Of a stretch of DNA of 64,000 nt, positions 36,011 through 45,368 are shown one piece after another; position 1 is the first letter of the stretch, and every line of letters begins with the position of its first letter. The stretch is taken from assembly GCF_001643305.1 (NCBI RefSeq), contig NZ_LSGW01000084.1, forward strand, positions 1-64,000. Reading direction: 5' to 3'. The translations under genes were made by a program, and so were the position numbers. The stretch is from Aeromonas salmonicida subsp. salmonicida (GTDB taxonomy: Bacteria; Pseudomonadota; Gammaproteobacteria; Enterobacterales; Aeromonadaceae). Under the pieces are notes generated by a model, which was given only the letters and a program-made list of their open reading frames with translations, was not told the DNA's origin and did not search any database.

Positions 36011-37303
36011 TCACTGGGCTTTGCCTTGTTGCTTGGCCCGCATGATGTTGATGATCTCGATATCGGTATCCAGCATCCCCAGTTTGGAGAGGCGACCCAG
36101 GTTGGCGATGGTTTCGTCCACGTCGTCGGAGACTATGCCTTCGCTTTGGGGCACGTGCAGATTGTTGATGGCCATCAGCGATGATTTGACTGCCGCCGAG
36201 GTGGAGGTAGAGACCTTCATGGAGCAGGCACTGCCCGCGCCGTCGCAAATGATACCGGAAACGTCGCCGATCATGTTGTTGATGCAGTGACTAATTTGCT
36301 CGAATTGCCCCCCCAGCAGCCAGGTAATGGCGGCTCCCGAGCCCATGGCGGCAGTACTGGCGGCGCACAGCGCCGACAGCTTGTTCTGATGGGTCTTGAT
36401 GTAGATGGCCACCAGATGGCTCATCACCAGCGCCCGGGTCAGCTGCTCGTCACTCGCCTTGAGGAAGCGGGCGGCGGCAACCACCGGCATGGTGGCGGCT
36501 ATGCCCTGGTTGCCGGAGCCCGAATTGGACATTGCAGGCAGCATGGCACCGTCCATCCGCGCATCGGAGGCTGCGGAGGAGAGCCGCATGGCCAGCGTCA
36601 TCAGATCGTCCGAGAGCAGCTTGCGCTCCACCTGCTCGGTCAGGATCTTGCCGATGCGCAGGCCGTAACCCTGCAGCCCTTCATCCGCCAGTGCCTGGTT
36701 CATGGTGGCGGCGGCACCGATGAAGTCGATCTCCGCCAGCGGCACCTCCAATGCAAAGGCCACGATTTCGCGCAGTGTCATGGCGGGCTTGTCAGACTTG
36801 GCGGGCTGGATCTGCACACCCGGGGCACTGTTTTGCTCCATCAGCACTTCACCATCCAGCTCCATCAAGACGATGCGGGTGTGATCGGTGCAGATCACCA
36901 CACGGGCACTGTGACCCTCCACCTCGGCCAGTACCTCGGCGTAGAGCACATCCGGCACATCCTTCACGTCCACCTTGATGATGGGCAGCAGCGCCTTGGC
37001 CTCTTCCACCTGGGCCGGGGTCAGGGTATTGAGCACTTCCAGCCCCGCATCCGGGTTGCCCCCCGTGAACCCGACGGCGGCGGCCACGGGCAGCCCTATC
37101 ATGCCGGTACCCGGCACGCCGACACCCATGCCATTCTTGAACAGGTTGCCGCTGACCCAGACGCTGACACGGGTCGGCGTTTGTCCAAGCAGCTTGCGGC
37201 AGTTGGCAGCCGCAAGCGCCACCGACATGGGTTCGGTGCAGCCCAGGGCCGGCACCACTTCACGCTTGAGCAGGGTAATAAAGTCGGTCCATTGTGCTTT
37301 CAT
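36011..37303 (-). CDS. cyuA: L-cysteine desulfidase family protein (CyuA/YhaM)
   Basis: Family members are [4Fe-4S] enzymes that split L-cysteine to pyruvate, ammonia and sulfide. The product of about 430 residues has the N-terminal cysteine in PALGCTEPMSVALAAA and the cluster cysteines in GIICDGAGSACSMK near 350. VPGTGMIGLPVAAAVG near 68 and SNSGSGNQGIAATMPV near 270 are family signatures. Start codons at 37303 and 37318 (and a GTG at 37333) are all possible; 37303 has a GAGA at good spacing. A YheO-like regulator lies 40 bases upstream on the same strand and a cystine-type carrier follows. Confidence 0.88.
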   Translation of the reverse strand: MKAQWTDFITLLKREVVPALGCTEPMSVALAAANCRKLLGQTPTRVSVWVSGNLFKNGMGVGVPGTGMIGLPVAAAVGFTGGNPDAGLEVLNTLTPAQVEEAKALLPIIKVDVKDVPDVLYAEVLAEVEGHSARVVICTDHTRIVLMELDGEVLMEQNSAPGVQIQPAKSDKPAMTLREIVAFALEVPLAEIDFIGAAATMNQALADEGLQGYGLRIGKILTEQVERKLLSDDLMTLAMRLSSAASDARMDGAMLPAMSNSGSGNQGIAATMPVVAAARFLKASDEQLTRALVMSHLVAIYIKTHQNKLSALCAASTAAMGSGAAITWLLGGQFEQISHCINNMIGDVSGIICDGAGSACSMKVSTSTSAAVKSSLMAINNLHVPQSEGIVSDDVDETIANLGRLSKLGMLDTDIEIINIMRAKQQGKAQ

Positions 37304-37343
37304 TGCTGTGTTTCTCATGTTCATTGCGCCCACGATCGGGCTG

Positions 37344-38021
37344 TTATTGTTCGTTCAGATCCGCTTTGTGGTTGCGGATATGCAGATAGACGGTATGACG
37401 GGAGATGCCGAGCATCTCGGCCACCAGCTGAGCGGCATCCTTGATCTCGAAGATGCCCATGTCGTAGAGCCGGTGCACGATCGCCTTGTTGCGTACGCTG
37501 CTGCCGAGGCTCGCATCCTGATCCACCTTGTGGATCACCTGGGCGACCAGATCGTCAACCGAGCTGGCAAAGGTCTCGTTGTTGAGGGGCGCTGGCGCAG
37601 CGGGCAGCGAGAAGGTATCGAGCAGGGCCCCGAGCGGCGTCTCCAGGCTGAAGTTCACGCACAGCATGCCGATGGGTTTGCCCTCCCGGTTGCTGATGGT
37701 GATGGAGGAAGACTTGAGCAGACCCCCCTCCCGGGTGCGGGAAAAGTAGCTGCTCCACTGGCTGCCTGCGGCGCTCTGCAATTTGTTGAGGGCAAAGTCG
37801 GTGACAGGTGCACCCTCTTCCCGGCCTGTGATATGGCCGTTGGCGATCTTGATGACGGAAGCGTGCAGGCTGTCAAAAGCGTGCAGCACCACTTCACAAC
37901 CCGGGCCGAACAGGGCGGAGAGCGCCTCCACGGCAGGTTCGAAGCTGGCGATCAGGTGGCGCTCTTCATCGGTCAACGCACTGGTTTGGCGTAATGGGGT
38001 GGCCTGCATCATAGGAGTCAT
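37344..38021 (-). CDS. YheO-like PAS/helix-turn-helix transcriptional regulator
   Basis: The 225-residue product has an N-terminal YheO-type PAS domain (SFEPAVEALSALFGPGCEVVLHAF near 25-48; SITISNREGKPIGMLCVNF near 110). The C-terminal helix-turn-helix is DAAQLVAEMLGISRHTVYLHIRNHK. This is the family of DauR/YheO. It is the first gene of the desulfidase-carrier-flavoprotein run, so it probably controls cysteine use locally. The start could be 38021 or the double ATG at 38012/38009. Confidence 0.82.
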   Translation of the reverse strand: MTPMMQATPLRQTSALTDEERHLIASFEPAVEALSALFGPGCEVVLHAFDSLHASVIKIANGHITGREEGAPVTDFALNKLQSAAGSQWSSYFSRTREGGLLKSSSITISNREGKPIGMLCVNFSLETPLGALLDTFSLPAAPAPLNNETFASSVDDLVAQVIHKVDQDASLGSSVRNKAIVHRLYDMGIFEIKDAAQLVAEMLGISRHTVYLHIRNHKADLNEQ

Positions 38022-38194
38022 CCAGTCAACTTGGGGTAACGCTAAAGCAATAAGACTCAAATAAAGTTGAGCCACATCGCTTTTTGCGCAGGCATTATGC
38101 CCAAGTGGCGGCAAAGTGCCACAGATTGTGAACGAGAGCACAACAAAAGGACCCGCCTGGTGACACGACTCAACAAACGGGACCTGGCCGTGCC

Positions 38195-38947
38195 TCAGAG
38201 CCCGTAGCGGGCTAGCAGGGCCTGATACTCGGGGGTCTGCTTGAAGGCTTTGAGGGCGAGGGAAAACTGATAGGCCAGGCGCTCGTGGCCGGGTTTGTGG
38301 GTGAAGGCGAGAAAGTTGCGGTTGTTGTCGGTCACCGTCTTGATGCTATGGCCCACCAGATCCTGCAACCCCTGCCCCTTGAGCAGATGTAACCCCACCC
38401 TCTGGTTCATCACAACGGCATCGAGCCGGCCCGCCATCATCATGTGCAATTGCTTGATCATGTTGCTCTCTCCCGTCATGGGAAAGCGGGTGAACTCGGT
38501 CGCGGTGAGGAAGGCTTCGCCATAGGCATAATCCGCCTGGGTGCCTATATGCAGCCCCTTGAGGCTGGCGAGGCTCTGGAAGTCGACGGGTTTGTTCAGG
38601 GGGAAAAATATCACTTCGCCACTCTGGGAGAGCGGCTCATCCGGATAGTGCAGCCACTCCAGCCGCCGCTCTTCGAAGAAGGCATCGACGATGGCATCCC
38701 CGTTCTGGAATCTGGCCTCCTGCAGCACCCGTTTCCAGGGCAACACCTTGACTGTGGTGCGATAGCCCATTTTTGTGAGTACTTTGCGGGCCAGCTCCAG
38801 ATCGGCGCCCCCCAGACTGCCGTCGTCCAGCCGCATCACATAGGGCGGCCACAACTCGGTCAACAGAGTCAGGCTCGGCTGTTCGTTTGCCTGTACCGTC
38901 CATCCCCACCAGAGGCAGAGCAGGATCCATCCTTTACGCCACATCAT
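38195..38947 (-). CDS. Periplasmic solute-binding protein, SBP family 3
   Basis: The 250-residue product begins with a signal peptide (MMWRKGWILLCLWWGWTVQA, about 20 residues), then SLTLLTELWPPYVMRL, GGADLELARKVLTKMGY and the closing KQTPEYQALLARYGL. These are typical of small binding proteins related to ABC amino-acid receptors. A GGAG ribosome site 8 bases before the ATG at 38947 decides the start. No permease or ATPase gene is adjacent. The ligand is unknown. Confidence 0.8.
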   Translation of the reverse strand: MMWRKGWILLCLWWGWTVQANEQPSLTLLTELWPPYVMRLDDGSLGGADLELARKVLTKMGYRTTVKVLPWKRVLQEARFQNGDAIVDAFFEERRLEWLHYPDEPLSQSGEVIFFPLNKPVDFQSLASLKGLHIGTQADYAYGEAFLTATEFTRFPMTGESNMIKQLHMMMAGRLDAVVMNQRVGLHLLKGQGLQDLVGHSIKTVTDNNRNFLAFTHKPGHERLAYQFSLALKAFKQTPEYQALLARYGL

Positions 38948-39001
38948 GCCGTGATCTCCATCCATGCATTGGCTGAGGATATACCAAAAAGTGAGTAATA
39001 A

Positions 39002-39025
39002 AAAAGGAGGCCGAAGCCTCCTTTT
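39002..39025 (-). terminator. Terminator of pntAB
   Basis: AAAAGGAGGC, loop CGAA (TTCG on minus), GCCTCCTTTT, with T6 on the minus strand. Confidence 0.92.
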
Positions 39026-39043
39026 GTCTCTCCTGGCCGACGC

Positions 39044-40528
39044 TTACAGCGCTTTCAGGATGGCCTCGACGCTGGCCTTGGCATCGCCAAACAGCATCTG
39101 GGTGTTCTCTTTGAAGAACAGCGGGTTCTGGACACCGGCATAGCCAGTGTTCATGGAGCGCTTGAAGCCGATGACGTTCTGCGCCTTCCAGACTTCCAGC
39201 ACCGGCATGCCGGCGATCGGGCTGCCCGGATCTTCCATCGCAGCCGGGTTGACGGTGTCGTTGGCACCGATCACCAATACCACATCGGTATCGTTGAAGT
39301 CGTCGTTGATCTCGTCCATTTCCAGCACGATATCGTACGGGACCTTGGCTTCCGCCAGCAGCACGTTCATGTGGCCTGGCAGACGACCGGCAACCGGGTG
39401 GATACCGAAACGCACCTTAATGCCGCGATCACGCAGCTTCTGGGTGATTTCAGCCACCGGATACTGGGCCTGCGCCACCGCCATGCCGTAGCCCGGGGTA
39501 ATGATGACTGAGCTGGAGTTCTTCAGCAGATCAGCCACTTCCTCGGCGCTGGTTTCGCGGTATTCGCCCATCTCCTGGTCGGCCGTGGAGGCCACGCCGT
39601 CGGAGCCGAAGCCACCGGCGATAACGGAGATGAAGGAGCGGTTCATCGCCTTACACATGATGTAAGAGAGGATGGCACCGGAGGAACCTACCAGCGCACC
39701 CACCACGATCAACAGGTCATTGGAGAGCATGAAGCCCGCCGCTGCCGCCGCCCAACCCGAGTAGGAGTTGAGCATGGAGACCACGACCGGCATGTCGGCG
39801 CCACCGATGGAGGCAACCAGATGCCAGCCGAAGGCGAAGGCGATCAGGGTCATCACCAACAGGGCGAAGGTAGAACCACCGGCATTGACGAAGTAGACCA
39901 TCAGCGCCAGAGAGGCCAGCACAGCCAGCAGGTTCAGCTTGTGGCGATGGGGCAGCATCAGCGGCTTGGAAGAGATCAGGCCACGCAGTTTGCCAAACGC
40001 CACCACGGAACCGGTGAAGGTCACGGCACCGATGAAGACGCCCAGGAACACTTCCACCAGATGGATGTTCAGCATGGCGCCGGAGAGGTGCTCGACCTGG
40101 GCGACACTGGCCGCCTGCTCGAACGCCGCCCGGGCAGCAGCCAGGGTCGCATCCAGGTTGGAACCGACGGACACCACCACCTCGGCGGGCGCAGACGGGT
40201 GCAAGTCGATGAAGCTGTTGAAGCCCACCAGCACGGCCGCCATGCCCACGAAGCTGTGCAGCACGGCTACCAGCTCGGGCATCTCTGTCATCTCGACCTT
40301 GAGGGCCAGACGCACGCCGATGGCACCGCCGATCACCATGGCCAGGATGATCCAGTGCACGCCACTGGTTTCCGGGTTGAATACGGTAGCGAGCAGGGCG
40401 ATGGCCATACCCGCGATACCGAACAAGTTGCCATGCTTGGCCGTTTCTTGCTTCGACAGTCCCGCGAGACTGAGGATGAAGAGCACGGCGGCAACGATAT
40501 AGGATGCTGTTACCAGTCCTTGAGACAC
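39044..40528 (-). CDS. pntB: NAD(P) transhydrogenase subunit beta, with an extra internal segment
   Basis: PntB is the membrane and NADP(H)-binding subunit of the proton-translocating transhydrogenase. The 494-residue product is longer than E. coli PntB (462). About 30 extra residues lie between [12 protein letters not shown] and [10 protein letters not shown] (about residues 110-150), an Ala- and Val-rich amphipathic stretch. The rest is standard: membrane spans to about 285, NADP domain with [16 protein letters not shown] near 370, [20 protein letters not shown] near 400 and [14 protein letters not shown] near 435. It follows pntA with an 11-base gap. Confidence 0.95.
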   Translation of the reverse strand: MSQGLVTASYIVAAVLFILSLAGLSKQETAKHGNLFGIAGMAIALLATVFNPETSGVHWIILAMVIGGAIGVRLALKVEMTEMPELVAVLHSFVGMAAVLVGFNSFIDLHPSAPAEVVVSVGSNLDATLAAARAAFEQAASVAQVEHLSGAMLNIHLVEVFLGVFIGAVTFTGSVVAFGKLRGLISSKPLMLPHRHKLNLLAVLASLALMVYFVNAGGSTFALLVMTLIAFAFGWHLVASIGGADMPVVVSMLNSYSGWAAAAAGFMLSNDLLIVVGALVGSSGAILSYIMCKAMNRSFISVIAGGFGSDGVASTADQEMGEYRETSAEEVADLLKNSSSVIITPGYGMAVAQAQYPVAEITQKLRDRGIKVRFGIHPVAGRLPGHMNVLLAEAKVPYDIVLEMDEINDDFNDTDVVLVIGANDTVNPAAMEDPGSPIAGMPVLEVWKAQNVIGFKRSMNTGYAGVQNPLFFKENTQMLFGDAKASVEAILKAL

Positions 40529-40539
40529 GTTAAACCCCC

Positions 40540-42063
40540 TTAATCCTTACGGAACATCTTCAGCATGCGCTGGGTGACTGTGAAGCCACCAAAGATGTTG
40601 ATACTGGCAATCAGCACGGCGACAAACGAGAGCGCGGTGACGAGCGTAGAACCCTGACCAATTTGCAGCAGGGCACCGACCACGATAATGCCGGAGATGG
40701 CATTGGTGACCGACATCAGCGGCGTATGCAGGGAGTGGGAGACGTTCCACACCACGTAGTAACCGACCACGCAGGCCAGAATGAATACGGTGAAGTGAGA
40801 CAGGAAGGCGGCAGGTGCCACGGCTGCCACCCAACCGAAGGCGGCGATGCCAAGGGCACCGAACACGAACTTCTTGTTGGAGGGCTGCTTCTCTTCGGCC
40901 TTCTTGATCGGGGCAGCTGCGGGCTTCTGCGGCGCGGCAGAGACGGAGATGGCGGGCGGCGGGAAGGTCACTTCACCGGCCTGGATCACCGTCATGTTGC
41001 GCTGGACCACGTCCTCGAAGTCGATGGCAACCTGGCCGTCCTTCTCCTTGCACATCAGCTTCATCAGGTTGACCAGGTTGGTACCGTAGAGCTGGGAGGA
41101 TTGGGCAGGCAGACGACCCGGCAGGTCGGTGTAACCGATCACCTTGACGCCGTTGGGGGTCACGAACAACTCGGTCGGCTTGGTGTATTCACAGTTGCCA
41201 CCCGTCGCCGCAGCCAGATCCACGATCACGGAACCCGGCTTCATGCTGTCGACCATCTCCTTGGTGATCAGCTTCGGAGCCGGACGACCAGGGATCAGGG
41301 CGGTAGTGATGATGATGTCCACTTCCTTGGCCTGCTGGGCAAACAGCGCCATCTCGGCTGCGATGAACTCATCGGACATGACCTTGGCATAACCATCGCT
41401 GGAGGCACCATCTTCGCTGCCGAAGTCCAGCTTGAGGAATTCCCCCCCCATGGATTCGATCTGCTCGGCCACTTCCAGACGGGTATCGAACGCGCGGACG
41501 ATGGCGCCGAGGGAGCCGGCAGTACCGATGGCAGCCAGACCGGCCACGCCGGCACCGATCACCAATACCTTGGCGGGCGGGACTTTACCGGCGGCAGTGA
41601 TCTGGCCGGTGAAGAAGCGACCAAACTGATGCGCCGCTTCGACCACGGCGCGATAGCCGCCTATGTTGGCCATGGAGGAGAGGGCATCAAGGGACTGGGC
41701 ACGGGAGATCCGCGGCACCATGTCCATCGCCATCACATTGATGTTGCGCTCGGACAGCTTCTTGACCAGCTCAGGGTTCTGGGCAGGCCAGATGAAGCTC
41801 ACCAGGGTGGCACCATCTTTAATTTGTGCGATCTCGGCATCGGTCGGCGCGTTGACCTTGAAGATAAGGTCGGCTTGCCAGACGCTCGGTACCACGCTGG
41901 CACCGGCAGCCTCGAAGGCGGCATCATCGAAGCTGGCCAGCTGGCCGGCACCGGCCTCGATGGCGACCTCGAAGCCGAGCTTTTTCAGCTGCTCAACGGT
42001 GGCCGGGGTCGCTGCGACCCGGGTCTCACCGGCGAGACTCTCTCTCGGTATTCCAATCTGCAT
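40540..42063 (-). CDS. pntA: NAD(P) transhydrogenase subunit alpha
   Basis: PntA carries the NAD(H)-binding domain and the first membrane spans of the transhydrogenase. The 507-residue product starts [20 protein letters not shown], has the Rossmann motif [20 protein letters not shown] near 168, and ends with four hydrophobic spans after residue 400. A proline-, alanine- and lysine-rich linker (370-395) joins the two parts. The ATG at 42063 is chosen because the family N-terminus begins there; the frame is open 20 codons further. It is the first gene of pntAB. Confidence 0.96.
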   Translation of the reverse strand: MQIGIPRESLAGETRVAATPATVEQLKKLGFEVAIEAGAGQLASFDDAAFEAAGASVVPSVWQADLIFKVNAPTDAEIAQIKDGATLVSFIWPAQNPELVKKLSERNINVMAMDMVPRISRAQSLDALSSMANIGGYRAVVEAAHQFGRFFTGQITAAGKVPPAKVLVIGAGVAGLAAIGTAGSLGAIVRAFDTRLEVAEQIESMGGEFLKLDFGSEDGASSDGYAKVMSDEFIAAEMALFAQQAKEVDIIITTALIPGRPAPKLITKEMVDSMKPGSVIVDLAAATGGNCEYTKPTELFVTPNGVKVIGYTDLPGRLPAQSSQLYGTNLVNLMKLMCKEKDGQVAIDFEDVVQRNMTVIQAGEVTFPPPAISVSAAPQKPAAAPIKKAEEKQPSNKKFVFGALGIAAFGWVAAVAPAAFLSHFTVFILACVVGYYVVWNVSHSLHTPLMSVTNAISGIIVVGALLQIGQGSTLVTALSFVAVLIASINIFGGFTVTQRMLKMFRKD

Positions 42064-42570
42064 GACTATTCCCTGATGGTTAATAAACAATCGCTGCCCA
42101 GTGTCGCATTTCTGGCGAAACAAGACATGACCAAAGTGCAGGTCACGGGCCCTTTGTTATGAAAATCAGTAGGCTTTACCTCAACCTCCTGTCATGGTCA
42201 GGCCCCCGCTTCTCAGGCGCGAAGGTGATTAGTATCAAATTTTGGAGTTTTATTACAACCGCAGTCCCGATGGTGCGCGTACAGAATTCAGCCCATCCCG
42301 GACCTGGATTTAAAAAAACAAACCAAATTAGCGACTTATACCAGTAAAAAGCACTGGAAAAAGTGATCCAACCAGTCAAAAAAAATGTTTTACCGGCCCT
42401 CTATCTTAGCGCTTTTTGTTCTTACGAAATCTGCTCCGATCACAGATATCGGGGCGAAAACAGGAAAAGTAACTGTTTTGTAACAGACAAGGGGCCGGCC
42501 ACCCGCCAAATGGCAGGCCCCGACCCCTCTGAATTAATCGTTTCGATCCCGACGTTTTGCCCCTGTGCTG
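42064..42570. other. Intergenic region upstream of pntA and downstream of yqhD
   Basis: No gene is supported. The left half should hold the pntAB promoter. A T/A-rich part at 42290-42480 has no recognisable operator. Near 42490-42525 an imperfect GC-rich hairpin (GGGGCC and GGCCCC arms) may end yqhD on the minus strand. Confidence 0.4.
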
Positions 42571-43734
42571 TTACCAGGCCGCTTCATAAATATGCTGGCT
42601 CTGCACCAGATCGATATCGCCATGCTCGCCAATGGCGGTCATGCCGTGCTCCGCCAGCTTGCCGATCAGGGTGTCGATGCCCAACTCGCTCAGACCATAG
42701 TCCCGCAGGCGAGTCTTGACGCCCATCCGCTCGAAGAAGTCACGGGTGGCGGCAATGGCCCCGTCGATACGGTCGCTCTCGCTGCCGCTGCGCAGATCCC
42801 ACACCCGCTCTGCGTATTGCAGCAACTTGGCATGCTTCTGCTGGCGCTTGGCCTGCAACAGGGCGGGCAGCACCACAGCCAGGGTCTGGGCGTGGTCCAG
42901 GCCATGCAGGGCGGTCAGCTCGTGACCCAGCATGTGGGTAGCCCAGTCCTGGGGCACACCGGCACCGATCAGACCGTTGAGGGCCATGGTGGCACTCCAC
43001 ATTATGTTGGCGCGCACCTCGTAGTTCTCCGGTTCCACCAGCGCCTTGGGGCCCTCTTCGACAAGGGTCAACAACAGGCCTTCGGCGAAGCGATCCTGCA
43101 CCTTGGCATTGACCGGGTAGGTGAGGTACTGCTCCAGGATATGGATGAAGGCATCCACCACACCGTTCGCCACCTGACGAGCCGGCAGCGTGTATGTGAG
43201 CACGGGATCCAGCACGGCGAAGCGCGGCATCACGAAGGGCGAGAAGAAGTGCACCTTGTCACCCGTGCTGCGGCGGGTCACCACGGCACCCATGTTCATC
43301 TCGGAACCGGTGGCCGGCAGGGTCAGCACGGCGCCGAGCGGAATGGCGGAGCGCACCTCGTTACCAACGGTCTCGAGTATGTGCCAGGGATCCCGGGCCT
43401 CATCGTAATGGGCAGCGGCGGCGATGAACTTGGTACCATCGAGCACTGAGCCGCCGCCCACGGCGAGCAGGAAGTCGATTCGCTCGGCGCGGGCCAGCGC
43501 CACCGCCCCCATCAGGGTCTCGTAAGTGGGGTTGGGCTCGATGCCACCGAATTCAAACAGTGTCATGCCCGCCAGCTCGTCGCGGATCTGGGCCAGCAGG
43601 CCGGTACGCACCACACTGCCACCGCCATAGATGATCAGGATGCGGGCATCGCTCGGGAGCTGTTCACGAAGCTGGGCAACCTGGCCCTTGCCGAACAGGA
43701 TCTTGGTCGGGGTATGCAGAGTAAAGTTGTTCAT
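42571..43734 (-). CDS. yqhD: NADPH-dependent iron-type alcohol dehydrogenase / aldehyde reductase (YqhD-like)
   Basis: YqhD reduces short aldehydes such as those from lipid peroxidation, using NADPH. The product from 43734 has 387 residues, the E. coli YqhD length. It shows IIYGGGSVVRTG near 35, the GGGSVLDGTKF motif near 95, and LPATGSEMN near 137. Metal-binding residues fall in NGVVDAFIHILEQYLT near 188 and HELTALHGLDHAQTL near 265. The second ATG is chosen for AAAGG spacing. It diverges from an AraC-type gene as in E. coli yqhC-yqhD, but that regulator is frameshifted here. Confidence 0.92.
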   Translation of the reverse strand: MNNFTLHTPTKILFGKGQVAQLREQLPSDARILIIYGGGSVVRTGLLAQIRDELAGMTLFEFGGIEPNPTYETLMGAVALARAERIDFLLAVGGGSVLDGTKFIAAAAHYDEARDPWHILETVGNEVRSAIPLGAVLTLPATGSEMNMGAVVTRRSTGDKVHFFSPFVMPRFAVLDPVLTYTLPARQVANGVVDAFIHILEQYLTYPVNAKVQDRFAEGLLLTLVEEGPKALVEPENYEVRANIMWSATMALNGLIGAGVPQDWATHMLGHELTALHGLDHAQTLAVVLPALLQAKRQQKHAKLLQYAERVWDLRSGSESDRIDGAIAATRDFFERMGVKTRLRDYGLSELGIDTLIGKLAEHGMTAIGEHGDIDLVQSQHIYEAAW

Positions 43735-43879
43735 CGACATTGCCTTTCTATGTTTCGGGCGGCCAGGCCGCAAAATGTGATTGCATTTTTCTCCAGACCA
43801 CCTCTACCATCAAGACAACATCCTGCTTGATTCTTGCCTATTTCTACAAACCCGCCAGAATCACCACAAAAGAGACTCC

Positions 43880-44771
43880 ATGCAGAACCGTTACACCGAC
43901 CTCGCCGCCAAACTGACCCGTCACGGCTCCCGGCATCACAGCTTCTCCGGTTGAGCAGGTAAACCTTATCTACACCACCGAGTACCACGGTCGCATCCCC
44001 GTGCTCTACCAGCCACGGATGATAGTGATACTGCAGGGACACAAGGTGGGCTATATGGCGGATCAGGTGTTTCGTTACGATCCCAGCCACTATCTGCTGA
44101 TGCCGCTGCCCTGTGAGTGTGAGTGTTTTGCCTCCCCCGAGCAGCCGCTTGTCGGTTTCTCCCTCGAGATCAACGTCGCCACCCTGCAGGAGCTGCTGCT
44201 GGAACTGGGGGATTCCCTGCCCGCCCCGGCTGTGCAAAAGAGCGGTGTCCACTCAGTCCCCCTGTCCGAAGAAATGTTCTGCGCCGCCGAGCGACTGATC
44301 GACCTGATGGACAAGCCCCACCACGCCCGGGTACTGGGGCCGCAGACGGTGCGGGAGATGCTCTTCTACGCGCTGCATGAGGGGGGAGGCCCGGCGCTGC
44401 AGGCGCTGGCCAACCGTCACAACCATGTGGGCCAGATAGCCCGGGTGCTGCGTATGATAGAGTCGCGCTTCGCCGACAACCTCACCATGGAGGAGCTGGC
44501 GCGGGAGGTGAACATGAGCGTCTCCGCCTTTCACCACCACTTCAAGGCGGTCACCTCCACCTCGCCGCTGCAGTACATCAAGTCATTTCGCCTCCACAAG
44601 GCGCGGCTCATGATGCTGCACGACGGCATCAAGGCCGGTGCCGCGGCGGCAAAGGTCGGCTACGAGAGCAACTCCCAGTTCAGCCGGGAGTACAAACGCT
44701 ATTTCGGCAGCACGCCAACCGATCAGGCCTCCCGCTTTCGGGACGGCCAACTTCGTATCATTGAGGGATAA
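43880..44771 (+). pseudogene. yqhC: AraC-family regulator (YqhC-like), frameshifted near its N-terminus
   Basis: The natural start at 43880 gives MQNRYTDLAAKLTRH and ends at TGA (43952-43954) after 24 codons. Shifting by one base at about 43949 continues as VEQVNLIYTTEYHGRIPVLYQ and the full regulator: AraC N-domain (VILQGHKVGYMADQVFRYD) and two helix-turn-helix units (NLTMEELAREVNMSVSAFHHHF; VGYESNSQFSREYKRYFG). In the intact frame the only start is a GTG at 44001, which would drop about 40 residues. A base error in the sequence is the main alternative. Its role would be to control yqhD in response to aldehydes. Confidence 0.75.
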
Positions 44772-44786
44772 AAAGAGGGATAACTT

Positions 44787-45299
44787 ATGCGTTCACTGTT
44801 CTGTCTGTTGTGTGGCCTGCTGTTGACGGCCTGTACCGGAATGGCCGATGGCATCCGTCCCGTCACCGGCTTCCAGCTCGACCGCTATCTTGGCACCTGG
44901 TATGAGATAGCGCGTCTGGATCACAGCTTCGAGCGGGGGCTGGAAGAGGTCAGCGCCAGCTACAGCCTGCGTGATGATGGTGGCGTCAGGGTGATCAATC
45001 GGGGCAAGCAGAGCAATGGCAGCTGGCGCGAGGCCGAGGGCAAGGCCTATTTTGTTGACAAGCCGGACGAGGCACGGCTCAAGGTGAGCTTCTTCGGCCC
45101 CTTCTACGGCGGCTACAACGTTATCGATCTTGACCCCGATTACCAGCTCTCCCTGGTGACCAGCTACAACCACGACTATCTCTGGATCCTCTCCCGCTCC
45201 CCCAACCCGCCGAAAGCCAAGGTCGATGCCCTGGTCGCCAAGGCGAGAGGGCTGGGTTTTGCCACCGACAAGCTCATCTGGGTCAAGCAGCCCGGATAA
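44787..45299 (+). CDS. blc: Outer-membrane bacterial lipocalin Blc
   Basis: The 170-residue product has a lipoprotein signal with lipobox LLTAC (cysteine near 16). It carries the lipocalin motif LGTWYEIARLDHSFERGLEEVSA in residues 35-57, split across GTWYEIARLD and the following strand, and the closing YLWILSRSP near 130. Blc proteins bind fatty acids or lysophospholipids and help keep the envelope intact. It follows the AraC-type gene by 15 bases, so they may share a transcript. Confidence 0.93.
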   Translation: MRSLFCLLCGLLLTACTGMADGIRPVTGFQLDRYLGTWYEIARLDHSFERGLEEVSASYSLRDDGGVRVINRGKQSNGSWREAEGKAYFVDKPDEARLKVSFFGPFYGGYNVIDLDPDYQLSLVTSYNHDYLWILSRSPNPPKAKVDALVAKARGLGFATDKLIWVKQPG

Positions 45300-45312
45300 C
45301 CTGCGGACATGC

Positions 45313-45340
45313 AAAAGGGCAGCCCGCGGGCTGCCCTTTT
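45313..45340. terminator. Bidirectional terminator between blc and a chemoreceptor gene
   Basis: AAAAGGGCAGCCC and GGGCTGCCCTTTT form a 13-bp stem with T and A tracts on both sides. Confidence 0.93.
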
Positions 45341-45368
45341 TATTGCTGGCCAGTTATTGCTGGCCGGT

